Shown in pieces: positions 24,717 through 37,798 of a DNA stretch of 64,000 bases. The notes below the pieces were generated by a model, which was not told where the DNA came from, searched no databases, and saw only the letters and a program-made list of their open reading frames with translations. Position 1 is the stretch's first letter; the number at the start of each line of letters is the position of its first letter. Source of the DNA: Sindora glabra (Eukaryota; Streptophyta; Magnoliopsida; Fabales; Fabaceae); contig CM035232.1 of NCBI GenBank assembly GCA_020226215.1, forward strand, positions 59,219,220-59,283,219, written 5' to 3'. The translations under genes were made by a program, and so were the position numbers.

Positions 24717-24782
24717 ATGGCTTGCAAGCCGACTCACGAAGATGGAACTAGCTCTTATGTTGAAAGCTCGCAAAAGAGATGA
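24717..24782 (+). pseudogene. short ATG frame, frameshifted copy (copy 1)
   Basis: The ATG lies in a favourable plant context (AAAAAATGGCT). The frame MACKPTHEDGTSSYV runs 21 codons to TGA. Relative to the paralogue at 45543-45653 one base is missing near 24753; the alternative frame then reads LKARKRDEDQAV, matching LKARERDGDQAG of copy 2. Product unknown. It could be the first exon of a lost host gene or chance. Confidence 0.3.
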
Positions 24783-26870
24783 AGATCAAGCCGTCCAATT
24801 TATTTAACAACCAGCCTGTGAAACCCGGTTTGACTTTTTCTTTTCCCAACTCTAACTACTGCAATCTTGGGCAAAATACTGTAATTTCAAATCATAACTG
24901 ATGTTTATTAAAATATTTTAAGTGTACTTAATGTTATAAATAAATAAATTTATAATTTATTGATCTCTTAAATAAATTACAAACTAATTTTTAAAGATAT
25001 TTAGCATAATAATTTGTTATAAAGAAATTCTGTTTTGATAAATTTTATAAGACAATTTATAATTTATTAATAACTTTTATTTTATTTTTTATCCTAAGTT
25101 AATACCATTTTTAGTTCATTGATAAGAGATGCTCTAATTATATATAACAATATTTTTATTAATATCAGGAGTTTTCCTTTACCAAGAAGTCAGAAAAAAT
25201 ATTGTGCATGATTCTTTCGACTCACTAATTTAATATAAATAAATAAGAAATAAGTAAATAAATAAATAAATACTATCATAATATATAATTAGTTAAATTA
25301 TAGATAATTATATTTTTATTTTTTTTAATTAATAAATAAAATTTAAATTAATAATATATGTGATATCATAAAGCATAATTTATTAAATATTAAGTAATTA
25401 TATTCTCATTTTGAATAATAAATATATAAATAATAAATAAGTTTTTTAATAAATAAATATGTATTGCTATAAAATATAATTATTTAAATTTTAGATAATT
25501 ATATCTTATATTAAATATATTAACTAAATCAACACAATTTGATATCAAAATAAACATAAATTAATACTCCACATATCTACTAATTTTAATATATTTTATG
25601 TTATTTTATATTTATTAATTAATTTAATATTTAATTTTACCAAGTTTTTTCATACAATTAGGTAGTTTATTAATTTTTAACTAATTAATACTATAAATTA
25701 ATTTCTCAAGTAATAATTAGCTTATTAATTATATACCCTTATTATAATCTAAGTTGGATTGGATTCTGGGTTTTTATTTTTCTGAATATAATGGCTCATC
25801 TATTGCCACTGTAAAAGGGGAAATTTTTTTTCTAAACCTTTGTAGATTTTGACACCAAAACTTTAGGTAGTCAGCGTTTGCTTGATTTGTGAAAAATAAA
25901 GCGAAGTTAAAGCGAAATAAGTGAAGAAATTGGATTAAAGGTTATATAAAAATCTCTTAATTTTTGAGAAGGTTAAATGTAATTTTTTCATAAAAATAAA
26001 AGAGGCGTAGAAAAATTTTTATAAAATTTTCAAAACTTAGGGGGCTAGCCCCCCCAAGCATATACTAGCCTCGCCCCTACCTTTAGATAATTTTTTCAAT
26101 AGTAATTATTGTTAAATTTGTAGATATACGCGCAAATACAGGCAAAACTTTTTAACAAACATCGAGTTAATAATTGTGTTTATAATAAAAAAAAATAAAG
26201 TGTCACATGTGATATTGTGTGATAAAAAATTTATTGTTTGATTTGTTTGTTTTTATAAAAAAAATAAAAATAAGTTGAATTACTTGTATTTATAATTATA
26301 AAATAGTAAGATAATTGAATTTTTTATATTTATTTCTTATTAAATGTATATAATGTAATAAAAAGTAACATTCTTTATTTTCAAAAAATGTTTCTCCCAT
26401 AACTACTACATCATACCTTATTTTTTTAATCTGTGAAATTCTTTTAATTATATACAAACAAATAAAATTTTTCTATAAATATTATGATATGATAAAATAA
26501 AGGGCGCCTAAAACGAAATTTATTTTCGTACACTATCTTGACACAATACAGTTATTGATGACAAAAGGATAAAAAAATTATTATTTATTCGCAAACAAAT
26601 GATAGATATTTTTATCAAATATATTTTCTAAGAAAATCAGGTTGACAGTTGATTAATACATCAGGTTTAGAATTTACAAGCATGAGAATCGCCATCCAGG
26701 GTTATTAACTACAATAAAACTAAATAAATAATTGAAATTATAATATTTGTGCTCTGTAAACACCGTGTATCAAGTTAAACATCTGGCGTGTTTGAAGGCA
26801 ATTTGAAGTGGTACTTTGTTATGCTATGAAAGTTACCAGCCAAAAGTTAATGTGAAAGGAAGAAAACAAG
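24783..26870. other. AT-rich flank, copy 1, no gene
   Basis: Collinear with 45654-47986. It holds long stretches of A/T only, an inverted GGGGGCTAGCCCCCC at about 26040-26055 in a TE-like context, and nothing coding. Copy 2 has a 22-G run and a MITE in the corresponding interval. Confidence 0.5.
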
Positions 26871-26872
26871 AA

Positions 26873-27455
26873 TAATCCACAGCCACGATCAGGATCCCTA
26901 GCTAACCTGGGGCAATTAGTAGAGGTCCAAGCAAATCAATTCTCCCATTTTGCAAAAGGCCAAGCTGAAATAAGAGGCTACATTAAGGTTGATGGTTGTC
27001 TTTGCATGTTTGCAAATTTTTTGCATTAGTTACATTTTTGAACTACCTCCATTGCCTTTTTTTTTTTTCTTTCCAATCCTAGGCCGGTAGTATCTCAAGC
27101 AGATTGCTTTGAGAGATAAAGCCGCTTTTATTAGATAACTTCTATTTATTCCTTCATGTAATTCTCTCAATATATAATTGGTTTCATTTGGTCAAAGGCA
27201 CTAGAGCATTAGTAGGTTGGCATTGCATTTGTATAAACATCTACTATTGATATAAAAATAATACACTTGCCTTTGAATCTTGTGTGCCTCATTTCTTTCT
27301 TTCAACAACTTGCCTATTTTCATATAATCCATACTAGAGGTAATCCATGAACTTGTCTGATCGATATGTAACGCTGCTCCTTCCTTGATGCTAAGTGTCC
27401 ATATTGATTCTTGAATCATCGTTTGGTTATTTATTACTACTTTGACACCAACCAA
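26873..27455 (-). pseudogene. integrase N-terminal part, truncated at the duplication junction
   Basis: On the minus strand the frame 27201-27455 shows SWITSSMDYMKIGKLL, the linker before integrase. Near the junction IDLLGPLLIAPG, a stop, then LGILIVAVDY matches the integrase core start and is closer to the family consensus than copy 1 (MIVNY). The homology stops at 26873 because the junction joins flank DNA here. The last codons overlap the 10-bp microhomology. Confidence 0.75.
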
Positions 27456-27699
27456 TTTAGATAAAGCACCTACCCTTTCATTTTTTCAACAAAGCATTTT
27501 GAGTAGCTTCCATTTGAATTCCACTAACAAACCTCTCATTTTTTCTACATACTCTATCAAATTCAATTTCTTCACTTTATACTCTCCTATGAGCTAGGAG
27601 TTTGCTAGGTTAGAATCACTGTGAATCTAGATTATTTTTGCATTCGACATTTTTCACCAACTTTAGACCAACTATGATTGCCTCATGCTTGACCTGATC

Positions 27700-28888
27700 G
27701 TTAGTAGCTTTAAATTCAATTTCTATCAAATATTCTAATATTATGCCATTATTGTTTCCAAGATTACTCCTACACTACTCTTGCATTTGCTTGATGATCC
27801 ATCAATGTATATAACCCATTCTGGGGATGGCTTTTCCTCTTCCCCTCTTGTCATTTCTATGACAAAGTTTACTAGTGATCGGGAACTATATTAACCTTGC
27901 TACTAATTGACCAGTTAAATCAAGCTTATGTAGGACTTGGCGAACCAATTGGACAATCACTTGGTGGCTCTAGGAGTATGGTTTTAGCTTCTTGGATGTT
28001 ACTGGTAAAGCATATGCAAGTTTTTCAATCTTTTGATAATGATTTTTCACTCCCTAAAGTGCTTTGTTGATAAAATAAATTGGTTACTGAATCTCATCAC
28101 ATTCTTTAATTAAAATCAAGTTAACTACTAACTCTAATGTAGCCAAATATAAGAAAAATATGTCCTTTGATCTAGTTGACATAGTACTGGAAGTGTAGGC
28201 AGATATTCCTTCATTTTAATGAATGTCTTTTTGCACTCACTATTCCATTTGAACTTTTCAATGCCTTTGAGTAAATTATGAAAGTGTGAATATTTGCTCG
28301 TTAACTTGGATAGAAATCTTGATAACACTAATAATCTACCATTGAGTGTTTGAACTTCCTTGAGACTTGAGGAACTCTTCATTTGAATGATCACTTAGCA
28401 TTTTGTAAGGTTTGCTTAATTCTTCTCTTTGTAAGTAGAAACCCTAAAATTTTTTTGGCTTTCACACCAAATAAATGCTTCTTTGGATTAAGGTGCATTT
28501 GAATTTTTTTTTAATGCATTAAATGCTTTAACAATGTCTTTCTAATGTCATTTTTTGTTTCTAATTATTTAATCATGTCATTTATATATTCCTTCATATT
28601 CCTTTTGATCTGTTTTGCAAAAATTTTATTCATCATATGTTGGTATGATATTTTGGCATTCTTTAATCTAAGTGGCATAACTATATAGCAAAATATGCAT
28701 TAATTAGTTATGAAAGCTATTTTATCTTCATCATTGGGATACATTTTGATTTGGTTATACCTCAAGAAAGCATCACTGAAATCAAGAATTTTGAAACCTA
28801 ATAAGTTGTTAACAAGTTGATCAATGTTAGGTAGAAGGTATGTGTCATTTGGACAAGCTTTATTCAAGTCTATATAATCAATGCACAT
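27700..28888 (-). pseudogene. RT and RNase H remnant (copy 2)
   Basis: 28700-28888 is open for 62 codons and reads MCIDYIDLNKACPNDTYLLP, then IDQLVNNL, FSDAF and YNQIKMYPNDEDKIAF, unmistakable Gypsy RT. Downstream come VMPLRLKNAKISYQ and EYINDMI, where the YVDD box has become YIND, losing the first catalytic Asp. 28134-28394 carries IEKFKWNSECKKTFIKMKEY of the RT/RNase H connection. 27700-27850 shows IDGSSSKCKSS of RNase H. Dead by stops and by active-site change. Confidence 0.85.
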
Positions 28889-29033
28889 TTTCTAGGTGCC
28901 ATTCACATTTTTTACTAAGACAACATTTACTAGCCATTAGTGTGAACGACTTCTTGGATAAACCTAGCTTTTAGTAGTAGTTTTTCTACTTTATCTTTTA
29001 TTATAGCCTATTTCTCTCCTATTTTTCACATTT

Positions 29034-29381
29034 TTATTGTACAAGTTTAGTAGTAGGATCTACGGAGAGTTCATGGTACATTACAAATAGGTTGATCCCT
29101 GACATGTTCGCTAAAGACCATGCAAACATTACACTATTTTGTTTTAGTAATTGCATCAATATATATTTGTCTTGCATATCTAATTTAGCCCTTATTTTCA
29201 TTGCTTGTTTGTCATCATCATCAAATAGTCTAATTTTTTCAAGCTTGGCTTTAAGTTTTGATTGTAATATGTTGTTTAATTGAACATTAAGCAAAGTAAA
29301 GTTGATTAATTGACAACTTTTCAGCAGACTTACGCTATTGATTATTCCAAGGTTGAGTTTTTTACCTTTTGAACTAGCCAT
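29034..29381 (-). pseudogene. protease-RT linker of pol, longest surviving frame (copy 2)
   Basis: An open frame of 115 codons, the longest of the coding traces here. Its end LLKQNSVMFAWSLANMSGI and ELSVDPTTKLVQ matches the conserved Gypsy stretch just before RT (FLK.N.DVFAWS..DMPGI, L.VDP...PV.Q). The N-terminal part is the less conserved spacer after protease. It is open by chance of decay rather than as a separate gene. Confidence 0.8.
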
Positions 29382-30279
29382 GTAATAATAACATGCTATT
29401 TGTTGATCACCTTGAACTTAATCAACACTGTGGGAGGTATTAAACTTCATTAATAAGTGTGGCATGGATATGATTGCACTTGCTAAGTTTAAGGAAGGTT
29501 AAACTAATATGGCATTATGTGCACTATTTGATTTCAAAACTACTAAGAAGTTAACATCAATATCTTTTAGCCTAGAATCCAAATAAAAGGTGATTCTGAG
29601 TGCAACTATTCCTTAACTTGCACCTAACTTTTGACAAACTTAATTAGCACTCTATTATAAATTTTATACATATCTTTTGAAATTCCCATACTTTTTGCAG
29701 TTTTTGAATATAAAACATCCATTAAACTTCTTTGGCTAAATTGGATTCACTTCAATAGGAAATTATCTATCCTTGCCATGACAATCATCGAATCATCATA
29801 GACATTGTTGATGGTTTCAAAGTCTTCTTGGGTAAAGATAATAGGCTTAAATTCTTTCCTCTAATGACTTTGCCCTATCATGGAGACATGTTTGACATAT
29901 TTTTTTCTATCTTTGTTGGAACTACCCTTTCTAATGAATCTCCAATAATCATTTTAATTTCTTCTACTACTTTTTGTTTATTAGTTTGATTTTACTTCAA
30001 ATAGGTTTCTTTTTTTGCCTAATCAAATTCTTTGCCTCTTTGCTATTGGTCTTCTGCCTTATACTTCTTATATTTGGAAAAGTAAACTCTCCTAACTAAG
30101 TACTCCATTTCATCCTTTGGTGTAATGCATTTGTTTGTATCATGGCTATAATCCTTGTGAAACTTGCAATATTTAGTTTGGTTGGCAAAAGGTGTTTTTT
30201 TCTTCTATTTAGGTTCTAGGAATTTCATTAATTTTTCCACCTTGACATCGTGCATAATTTTGCTTAACAAAGTTGACAA

Positions 30280-30754
30280 TGGTTTATAGCTATTGTGTCT
30301 GTTTTGTGGTATTATATGATCCCTATTTCTCAATCTATTATTCTAACTAACATTTTCTTATGCTCTTTTATGTTGTTATTTATTTAAATTTCTACCTCAA
30401 CATTGATAAACTTTTTTACTCTTTCTAACAATTCTCTAAGATTGCTAGCTAGTCATTTAACTAAGGATATAGCAAAATGTCCTTATCTTAATCCTATTGT
30501 TATTTAGTGGATGGATATACTTTCATTGAGATTTTTTATTTCCAAGGCTAGGGAATTAAACCAAGCTAGATGTTCTTGTAAGGTCTTTTATTGTCCTTAT
30601 TAAAAAATTATAAAACCTGTTAAAGTCTTCTTGGATGGTATATTGGTCATGAAATGAGCTTAAAAAGCTTTAGATAATTTTTTAAAATTTGCAATAAAAT
30701 GACTAGGTAGGATTTAAACCATCAGAGACCTACCTTTCTCAATGTTGTCAAAAA
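30280..30754 (-). pseudogene. gag remnant, 3' part, interrupted by hAT (copy 2)
   Basis: Collinear with 20280-20640 of copy 1; shared blocks include GCTAGGGAATTAAACCAAGC and TTCTCTAAGATTG. The sequence stops at 30754 where the hAT element begins and resumes at 35829. Confidence 0.7.
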
Positions 30755-33700
30755 TAATGTTTTAAAAACTAGACCCATTATTGAATTGGTTCAATAAATA
30801 GTTTAAGACTTAATAGTTTGACCAAGATCAAATTGGGGCTAAACTGGGAGCTTAAATATATATATAAACTAAATAAATAATTGTAAATAAATAAACCATC
30901 ATATAAAATTAAAATCATACTTATAAATGTCAAAATAATTCAAATATTACTAACTAGTTTCTTCCCTTAATACTTTTAGAAGTTCAAAATCATAATATAA
31001 CAAAATAAACTAACAACTAATGTTCTTTATCACAAGAGTTTATTTTTCAAATTAAAAAGTAAAATCAGAAATCATAAAAATCATCAATATCATCATGCCC
31101 ATTAATTAGCTCTAAGCTAACATTTATAAGAGAATCATCACTTGTATTTTCATGATCTTCAATTGGTTTTAAACTTGGTTGTTCAAGAATATTCATCTCA
31201 TTCTTATTCTTCTCACCATCTACTTGTCATGAACATTTGCCAACTATTGGAATTGCATTCTCTTGATAAATGACATTTTTAATATCTTTAGCCTCCATAA
31301 ATTTTAGAAGTAATTGTTCAACTTCTATCACTTAAAAATCAAACTTAACAATGCATTCATAATCAATTAGATTATAGGTCCCTTTCTTATAATGAGGCAT
31401 ATAATACAATGTCTAAATTAAATCAATTAGAAGATATAAATAAGATAAAAAAATTAAAGCTAATAATATAACTTTTAAATGCTACAAACTTGCTTTGTAA
31501 ACATAAGTTATAAGTCATATACACAAGATCATTCAGTTTTTAATGCTTTAATCTATCCTTTTTCTTTGTGTGTATATGTTCAAAAGAGCTCCAATTTCAC
31601 TCATATCTTGAAGAAGAAGTAGTTTGACCAAGGACACAAATAGCTATTTTTTTAAAAATTTGAAGCATTATGACTAAACAATCTCCACCATTCATCTACA
31701 TATATAAAGGATTATTTTTCATGCTATATATTAAAGTTAAAATATTGAAGAAAGTAAATACATAATATAGTCCATAATTATTCATACCCAGTTATATTAT
31801 CTTACATTGATCTAGAGTAGACTCATGGCTAAAACTATCATGATGCTCATGGTGTAACTTTTTCTTTTACATTGTTTTATATGGTTATTTGCAAATACAT
31901 TTTTTTCTCAAGAAGATCAAGAAGTCCCTACATAATCTTGTTTTCCTTAATAAATTGCTCATCATAAATGAAAGCAAGATTAAAAAAATAAACAGTTTGC
32001 ATAAAGATCTTGGTACAAGTGCATATCCCACCTACTCGTAATGATTTAGGTATAAGGTTGATATAATCTTTTTTTGTTCTTAAACATATCCTTTATTACT
32101 TTTTTACCCTTTTCATACCTCCATAAACTTAACCTAATGAAGGTTTTTTTATCAACATTAACTACTTGCAATAATTTAATAATAGGAGCTACAATTCTCA
32201 CAATAACCAATCAATTATCCCAAAACTTATCATCTAATACAATGGCTTTTGTAATTTTCCTTATTGCACTTTTTCCAAACTTATGAGTAGTAAAGGACTT
32301 ATTTGTAACTAAAGCTTGCAAGTCATTAAGATAGTCATGAAAGCTTTTCAATGTGATGAAAGTAATAGCAAAATGAGTCATTCCTAGTTGAAATATTTCC
32401 TTCTAACCAAGCCTTTTCCTTGGCAATGATAAAAAGATCATGTGATTATACACAAATTTTATCACTTTAGATGCATGGAATACAAGATCAAATACATAAA
32501 GCAAGCTACTGATATCTTTCAAAAGAATATTCAAGCAATGAGTAGGATAAGGTGACCAATAGATATTTTCATACTTTTCTTAGATTAAGCTCCTTGCTGC
32601 AATATAGTTAACTACATTATCTATCACTACATGCACAACATTAACAAGCCTACCCATTCAATAACTTTAGAAGATAAGTTAAACAATGTGTTTGCATCCT
32701 TAACAATATCAAAAGCATCAACAAATTTCCCAAATGAAATAGAAATAAGACAATATACTAAAAAGTTGATTAAAGTTCTTCTCTTTTAATCAATCCAACT
32801 ATTAGCCATAATTGTACATTTAGTATTTGCCTAGTTACCAATAGCTTTCTATAAGCAATTGGCATTCTTTTTTATAGTCTCCCAACAAAATAACTCTTAA
32901 GTTATAATACAATAGGGCTTCGTAATCATGTCCACTAAAAGCAATTGCATCTAATGTAAGTTAAAAATAAAAGGGTTAAATTGCATTTAATGGAATGTAA
33001 GCATCAAAAAACCATCTAGCAAGACTCATATTAGCCCTTCTTACTACATTTTTACTAACACTTAAGACTTGGTTGAGAGCTAAAAGTTATCTTTGCAGAA
33101 AAAAATCAATCAATACCACTACTTGTTTTCCTTTAACCTTTATTTGAAGCTTGTGGTTGCTTTTTTAGTAAAGTCATAAGTTTTTGAACTTTTTCCTCTT
33201 GAATATTTTCAAGCCCCTTATTAAATGTATATGTTTCATTAGTTGTTTCTTCATCATTCTTTTTCCTCTTTTTTCTTTTTCCTAATTCATCCAAAATTGC
33301 TTTTATTTGATAACCAACTTCATGAGGAAATTTTTTGCAAGAATAAATTTGACCAATTTTGCTTGTAAGATGATACTTCATTCTATATATCCATCTACCT
33401 CTAAACTTACTTCCACAATAAAGATATGCATAAATGGTTTTTTCTTCATCAACAAGTGAAAAATGCTCCCATGTAGGATTAGTCTTCCCACAAGTAGGTG
33501 TGGATGATGAAGATTACATATCCATAGAATATTGAGTGTTACTAGTTGCCATACTTGTACTTGTATATTTTACATCAATAATAAATATCAATAATAAATA
33601 TCATTAAAAATGAAAATGGTAGTCTAAAAGAAAATTTAATATATGAGTAAAGGATATGATAGTTATGAAAGAAGGTTTTGTTCTCTGGATAAGTATTTTC

Positions 33701-35828
33701 ATGTTATATCATGTCATTTAACAATAAAGAATCACATGATCTAATTTGATTGTATATGAGAAAAATGGCTCCTTTAATGTCATAATATATAAGTAAATAA
33801 AATGATAGTTATGAAAGAAGGTTTTATTCTTTGCTTAGGTTAGTAATATCATACAATACAATCTAAATTGCAACCTTACCACTCCCTCGAATCACTTTCA
33901 TAATATATTATTATATTATATTTATAAATATTAAATAGTGTAGTTATTCCAACTCTACTATTTTATCATCAATAATAAATCATTCTTAAAGCTTCCACTT
34001 ATAATTTGATAAATTAATTTTAATGTTTCAATGACAAATTTGTGATCCAAATGTAAAGTTAGAAAGTGAAAATAATAATGACAATTAAAACCCTCTCTAG
34101 TCAAAACAGATTATGCATGAAAATGATACAATAATTAAGGTAAGGCTAATTGGCTATATTTTTTTAATATTGTTAGTCCATCATACGAAATAGACACAAA
34201 AGGATATACACTATCCAACTCTTTTGACTTTGCTTTTTGTTAGATTAGACATTTGATATAGACTTAGGATTATCTTTAGAGAATTAAAATCCAATAAGAT
34301 TGATATATATTTAACATAGCTTGATAATTGGAACTGTTAGCCTTTTTTAGCTAGTATTTCCTTTTAATTGTATATGAAAGCATTGGTTTTGGAAGAGTTA
34401 TTGAATAAGTTTCTTCAAAAATGGAACATAACCTAGAAGTCCTACACAATTAATCAAGCTTATCTTCATAACTTAACCAAGTGAATGTTATTACCCCTTC
34501 TCAAACCTATAATTTGTTTATAATTGAGTTATAATTTTTAGTAACCATGTCATGTACTATTAGTAAGAAACTTCCCTTCTATGAAATCATTTTCCTCTTA
34601 TAGTACTAAAATTGAGTTATTGAGATTGTTTAGCTTATTTTGCTACCTTTTTCATTTTTCAGACTTTATCTATGTATTTATGGTTATCTAACTAAAAAGT
34701 TAGGAAAGTGTGTATCTATCATTTATAATTTGATTAATTTATATTTATTGTTCTAATTTTTTTATTGCAAGGTTGTCAACTAATCTTACCCTATCTTGTA
34801 GTAAAACAAAAAATTATCAAATATTAGTCTCTTATTTTGATACTAAATCCATGCAAGGAGGTATACAAATCTTATGACCAATGGTTTCATTCTAATCAAA
34901 TTGACAATGTCACCTTATCCATTTAAAGGTCAAAGTAAGTATGCATTGGTTGTAGTTCTAAACAAATTTATTGATGATTTTCTAGTTCATTATATATCCA
35001 AAGGCTACTTTGATGCACAATACCCTCAAGATTTAGTAGAGCAATATCATTAAAATTTGAAAATGTAGCAAAATGAAAGCCTTGTTTTCAAATAGTATTT
35101 TTAGATTAGACATATGACAAAATCCTCACTCTTAATTAAAGTATTAAATGGCTTATATTTTTTAACCTTGTCTTACTCTTATTATTTCATTATGACATTT
35201 TATCAAACACTTAAGGCTAAAAAAATTACAATAATCTATTACAACATATTATCAATTAAAAATAAAACTAGCAAAAGCCAAGAAAAATAGGCTTTTACAA
35301 ATTAAATTAGAAGTGATGAATAATAATAATAGAAGATGAATTAACTCATAAATTAATAATGAAAAAAAATAGAAACAAAAATATGAAAAGGGAATGGTAG
35401 CATTTACCTTAAAATAGAATGGTGATGGAAGAGACTTAAAGCTAATGTTTAAGTCCTTATCAATTCAAAGTTGGAACTTGGAAGTTGTTTGCATCATGGA
35501 TAAAGGCTCATAGTGGTAAAGAATGGTTGAATACAGAGGAGTATTGATTATTAAGTATTTTAAGTTTCAATTCGATAGAGTAATGCAATTAAAACCATCA
35601 AAATGATGTTGTTTTGATAGGTTATTAGCCAAACAAAAGCAATATTTCATAATTTACTTAGATCATTCAAACCATTATTAGTTCAAATGGATTAAAAGGA
35701 TATTAGTTTACCAATTTTTGTACTAATTTTTTGCTAAACGATTTCTTGAATGAATTAAACTAGTCAAGTGGCTAGTTCACTAGTTTTTTAGTTAGATCAG
35801 TTAGTTCAGTCAAATTTTTTCAACATTG
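30755..35828 (-). mobile_element. hAT-superfamily DNA transposon inside gag
   Basis: The ends TAATGTTTTAAAAAC and (inverted right end) CAATGTTGAAAAAA resemble the common hAT terminus CAGTGTTTTAAAAA. The 8-bp flanks GTCAAAAA (30747-30754) and GTTAAAAA (35829-35836) agree at 7 of 8 bases, the target size of hAT elements. The uninterrupted site exists in copy 1 at about 20655. Length is 5074 bp. A decayed BED-finger/DUF659/dimerisation transposase lies inside on the minus strand. About 2.3 kb on its 5' side (33553-35828) has no coding trace. Confidence 0.85.
31070..33552 (-). pseudogene. hAT transposase pseudogene
   Basis: The minus-strand start ATG (33550-33552) opens MATSNTQYSMDM and a stop. 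Next come TNPTWEHFSLVDEEKTIYAY, CGSKF and YRMKYHLTSKIGQIYSC, a BED-type zinc-finger region. About 32480-32830 reads CTIMANSWID, LINFLVYC, FVDAFDIVKDANTLF, VVIDNVVNYIAA and IYWSPYPTHCLNILLKDI, the DUF659/RNase H-like core. About 31540-31680 reads LGQTTSSSRYE, NWSSFEHIHTKKKDRL, the C-terminal hAT dimerisation motif. Stops, frameshifts and at least one likely intron interrupt it. In a live element it would cut and paste the transposon in the nucleus. Confidence 0.85.
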
Positions 35829-36300
35829 GTTAAAAATGTAAGCACATGATGGCATCAGGGGTGCTTAAGAGAAGCATAGATGTGTGAAAACCTTCTAGGC
35901 GTTGCACTAGATCTGATGCACCATTATATGCTTGCAAGTGTGATTATAATTACAATGGTGAAAGGACGGTTGCATCCTTTTGGGAGGGTTAAGTTATGGG
36001 ACCATTTATTTTGTGAATTGTTTTGACTGATAAATAGGAAGAATGGATCATACTCTTCATGTTGAGTGCTAAGCTTTGTTTATGAAATGGGAAATGATAT
36101 TGGTGGTGGAAATATCAATAGAGGTAATGTTGGCATGGGCGGTGTCATTGTTAACTTTAATGCCTATGTAAGATAAATGCTTGGCATTAAGGATAGATAT
36201 TATTTGGGTAGGTGTTGTGGTGCGAATATTATATGGTAAGCTAGAATTAGTGGCATGCAAAATGACATTTGTAAAGGTATTAATGGCAATGATGGTGAAG
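35829..36300 (-). pseudogene. gag remnant, 5' part (copy 2)
   Basis: The frame 36069-36260 (containing PTQIISILNAKHLSYIGIKV) corresponds to PTQITSTLNVEHLSYTGIKV at 20948-21199 of copy 1, so both derive from the same gag N-terminal frame. It is the portion of gag on the far side of the hAT insertion. Confidence 0.7.
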
Positions 36301-37234
36301 GTGGTACAGGCAGTATTAACTCTAAAATGGCTAAGAAGCTAGGTTAAGGATCAAAGATTAGTGGTACATTAGCTTGGTTACATATGTATGGTTATTGTAG
36401 CACCTTTATTTCTATTTTTAGGTGGGCAACTTGTTTTATAAGAACATTGCACTTAATTTACATGGTGCAACAACATTCTTATTTAGTTTAGAATGTGCCT
36501 TGGTCATTGATCATTAGCTTTTATCATTATGCTTAAGATATATGATCTCAACAATGAGATCTATCTAATGCTGCTTCGACGCAAGAGTGTGATAAGGCAA
36601 AGAATACATTGCAAAACTTAGTACTTGAGAAAGCCATGGACAATGCTATGTGATGTCTCCAAAAGTTTTTGACCATCTCCCAACGATCTAAGTTAGATTT
36701 GTGGCTTACAAAAGCAATTTGTAACTCCCTTACTTATCAACACCTTAACCCTCATTAAGTAAGTAACTAACGCATACTACTTTGCCTTCTATTCCAAACT
36801 ACTCGGGATATCTCAAGCTTGCGTATTTCATACAACATGATTAAAAGTCATTTAATTATACAAAAGTTCAATTTACAAAATATACATCCGTCACATACAA
36901 TATCACCAACTATATAAACGTTTACAACTTCAAAAATATCATCGTCCTCTATCATGAGAGCCTTTGGAAGCATCATCTGGAATGGTTAATAACAATACAG
37001 AAAACATAAGAAACAAAGTTTCCTAGTAGCTAGCATTGCCATAAAAACATTTCAAGCCATTCCAGATCCTTAAGCAAATAAAACATACGTTTCAAAATCA
37101 ATTAATCGATTATCATCATATTCAATGCCATACCATTGTAGGAAATATGCATTTCACACAGCAATCATCAAGTCAATTCAAGGATTATCTCAATATCTAG
37201 ATGGCCATCTCAAACAATCGTACCTAGGCCTCTC

Positions 37235-37393
37235 ACAGCATCACGCTGTCTTCCCGGGGTAAACTCGAGCCCAAGGGCTTAACACAGTATCACACTGTCT
37301 TCCCGAGGTATCTGGCCATAGGTACCGCACACTTGTCATCCCCGGGGAACTCGAGCCATAGGCCTAACACAGTATCACACTGTCTTCCCGGGT
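37235..37393. repeat. CACTGTCTTCCCGGG repeat cluster
   Basis: Three copies of a unit like CAGTATCACACTGTCTTCCC followed by GGG or GAG, plus one degenerate unit with CATCCCCGGGGAACTCGAGCC. The copies are separated by text sharing ACTCGAGCC and TAACACAGTATC. It is a tandem array of about 60 bp per unit inside the LTR. Confidence 0.7.
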
Positions 37394-37798
37394 TGTGCGC
37401 ACAACAAAATTCATACACATTCCATACAATGGCATAAAATTCATAAAATCATGTAAATAGAAAACAAAGCTTAAGGATAAAGCTAGCTACCTTTCACAAG
37501 CTTCCAACGTGATGTTCCCTTTGCTCTCACTTAAAAACTCCTTTATACTTCCTCTTGCCTTTGCAAGTTGTCACTCTTTAGTCTATACAAATACACATCA
37601 TAGCTTATATTAGAACATTATCACTTTCCCTAATCCTCATGTATTCTTTACTTTCTCCACTTAATTAAATGCATATTTAGATGCTCTATACTTTGCTTTC
37701 AAGCCTTAAAATGACACATATGAACATTAGAAAAGGATCTAGGGGTAAAGCCATGCAAAACATGAAGAAACCAAGCCAAAAAGTTCACTTAATAAAGA

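Larger units (their letters stand above)
16845..26880 (+). repeat. tandem segmental duplication, copy 1
   Basis: The whole interval (3' part of integrase through gag, LTR and about 5 kb of flank) recurs in the same order and orientation at 26881-47996. The start context AATAATTTAC (16835-16844), the junction AATAATCCAC (26871-26880) and the far end AATAATCTAC (47987-47996) are nearly the same 10-mer, as expected for a duplication joined at microhomology. Copy 1 is 10.0 kb and carries none of the four large insertions found in copy 2. Confidence 0.85.

Noticed and set aside
26036..26080. GGGGGCTAGCCCCCC palindrome as a regulatory site
   Set aside because: The surrounding text looks like a common plant repeat terminus, and copy 2 has lost the palindrome.
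29092..29283. 63-codon plus-strand frame
   Set aside because: Antisense of the better supported pol linker on the minus strand.
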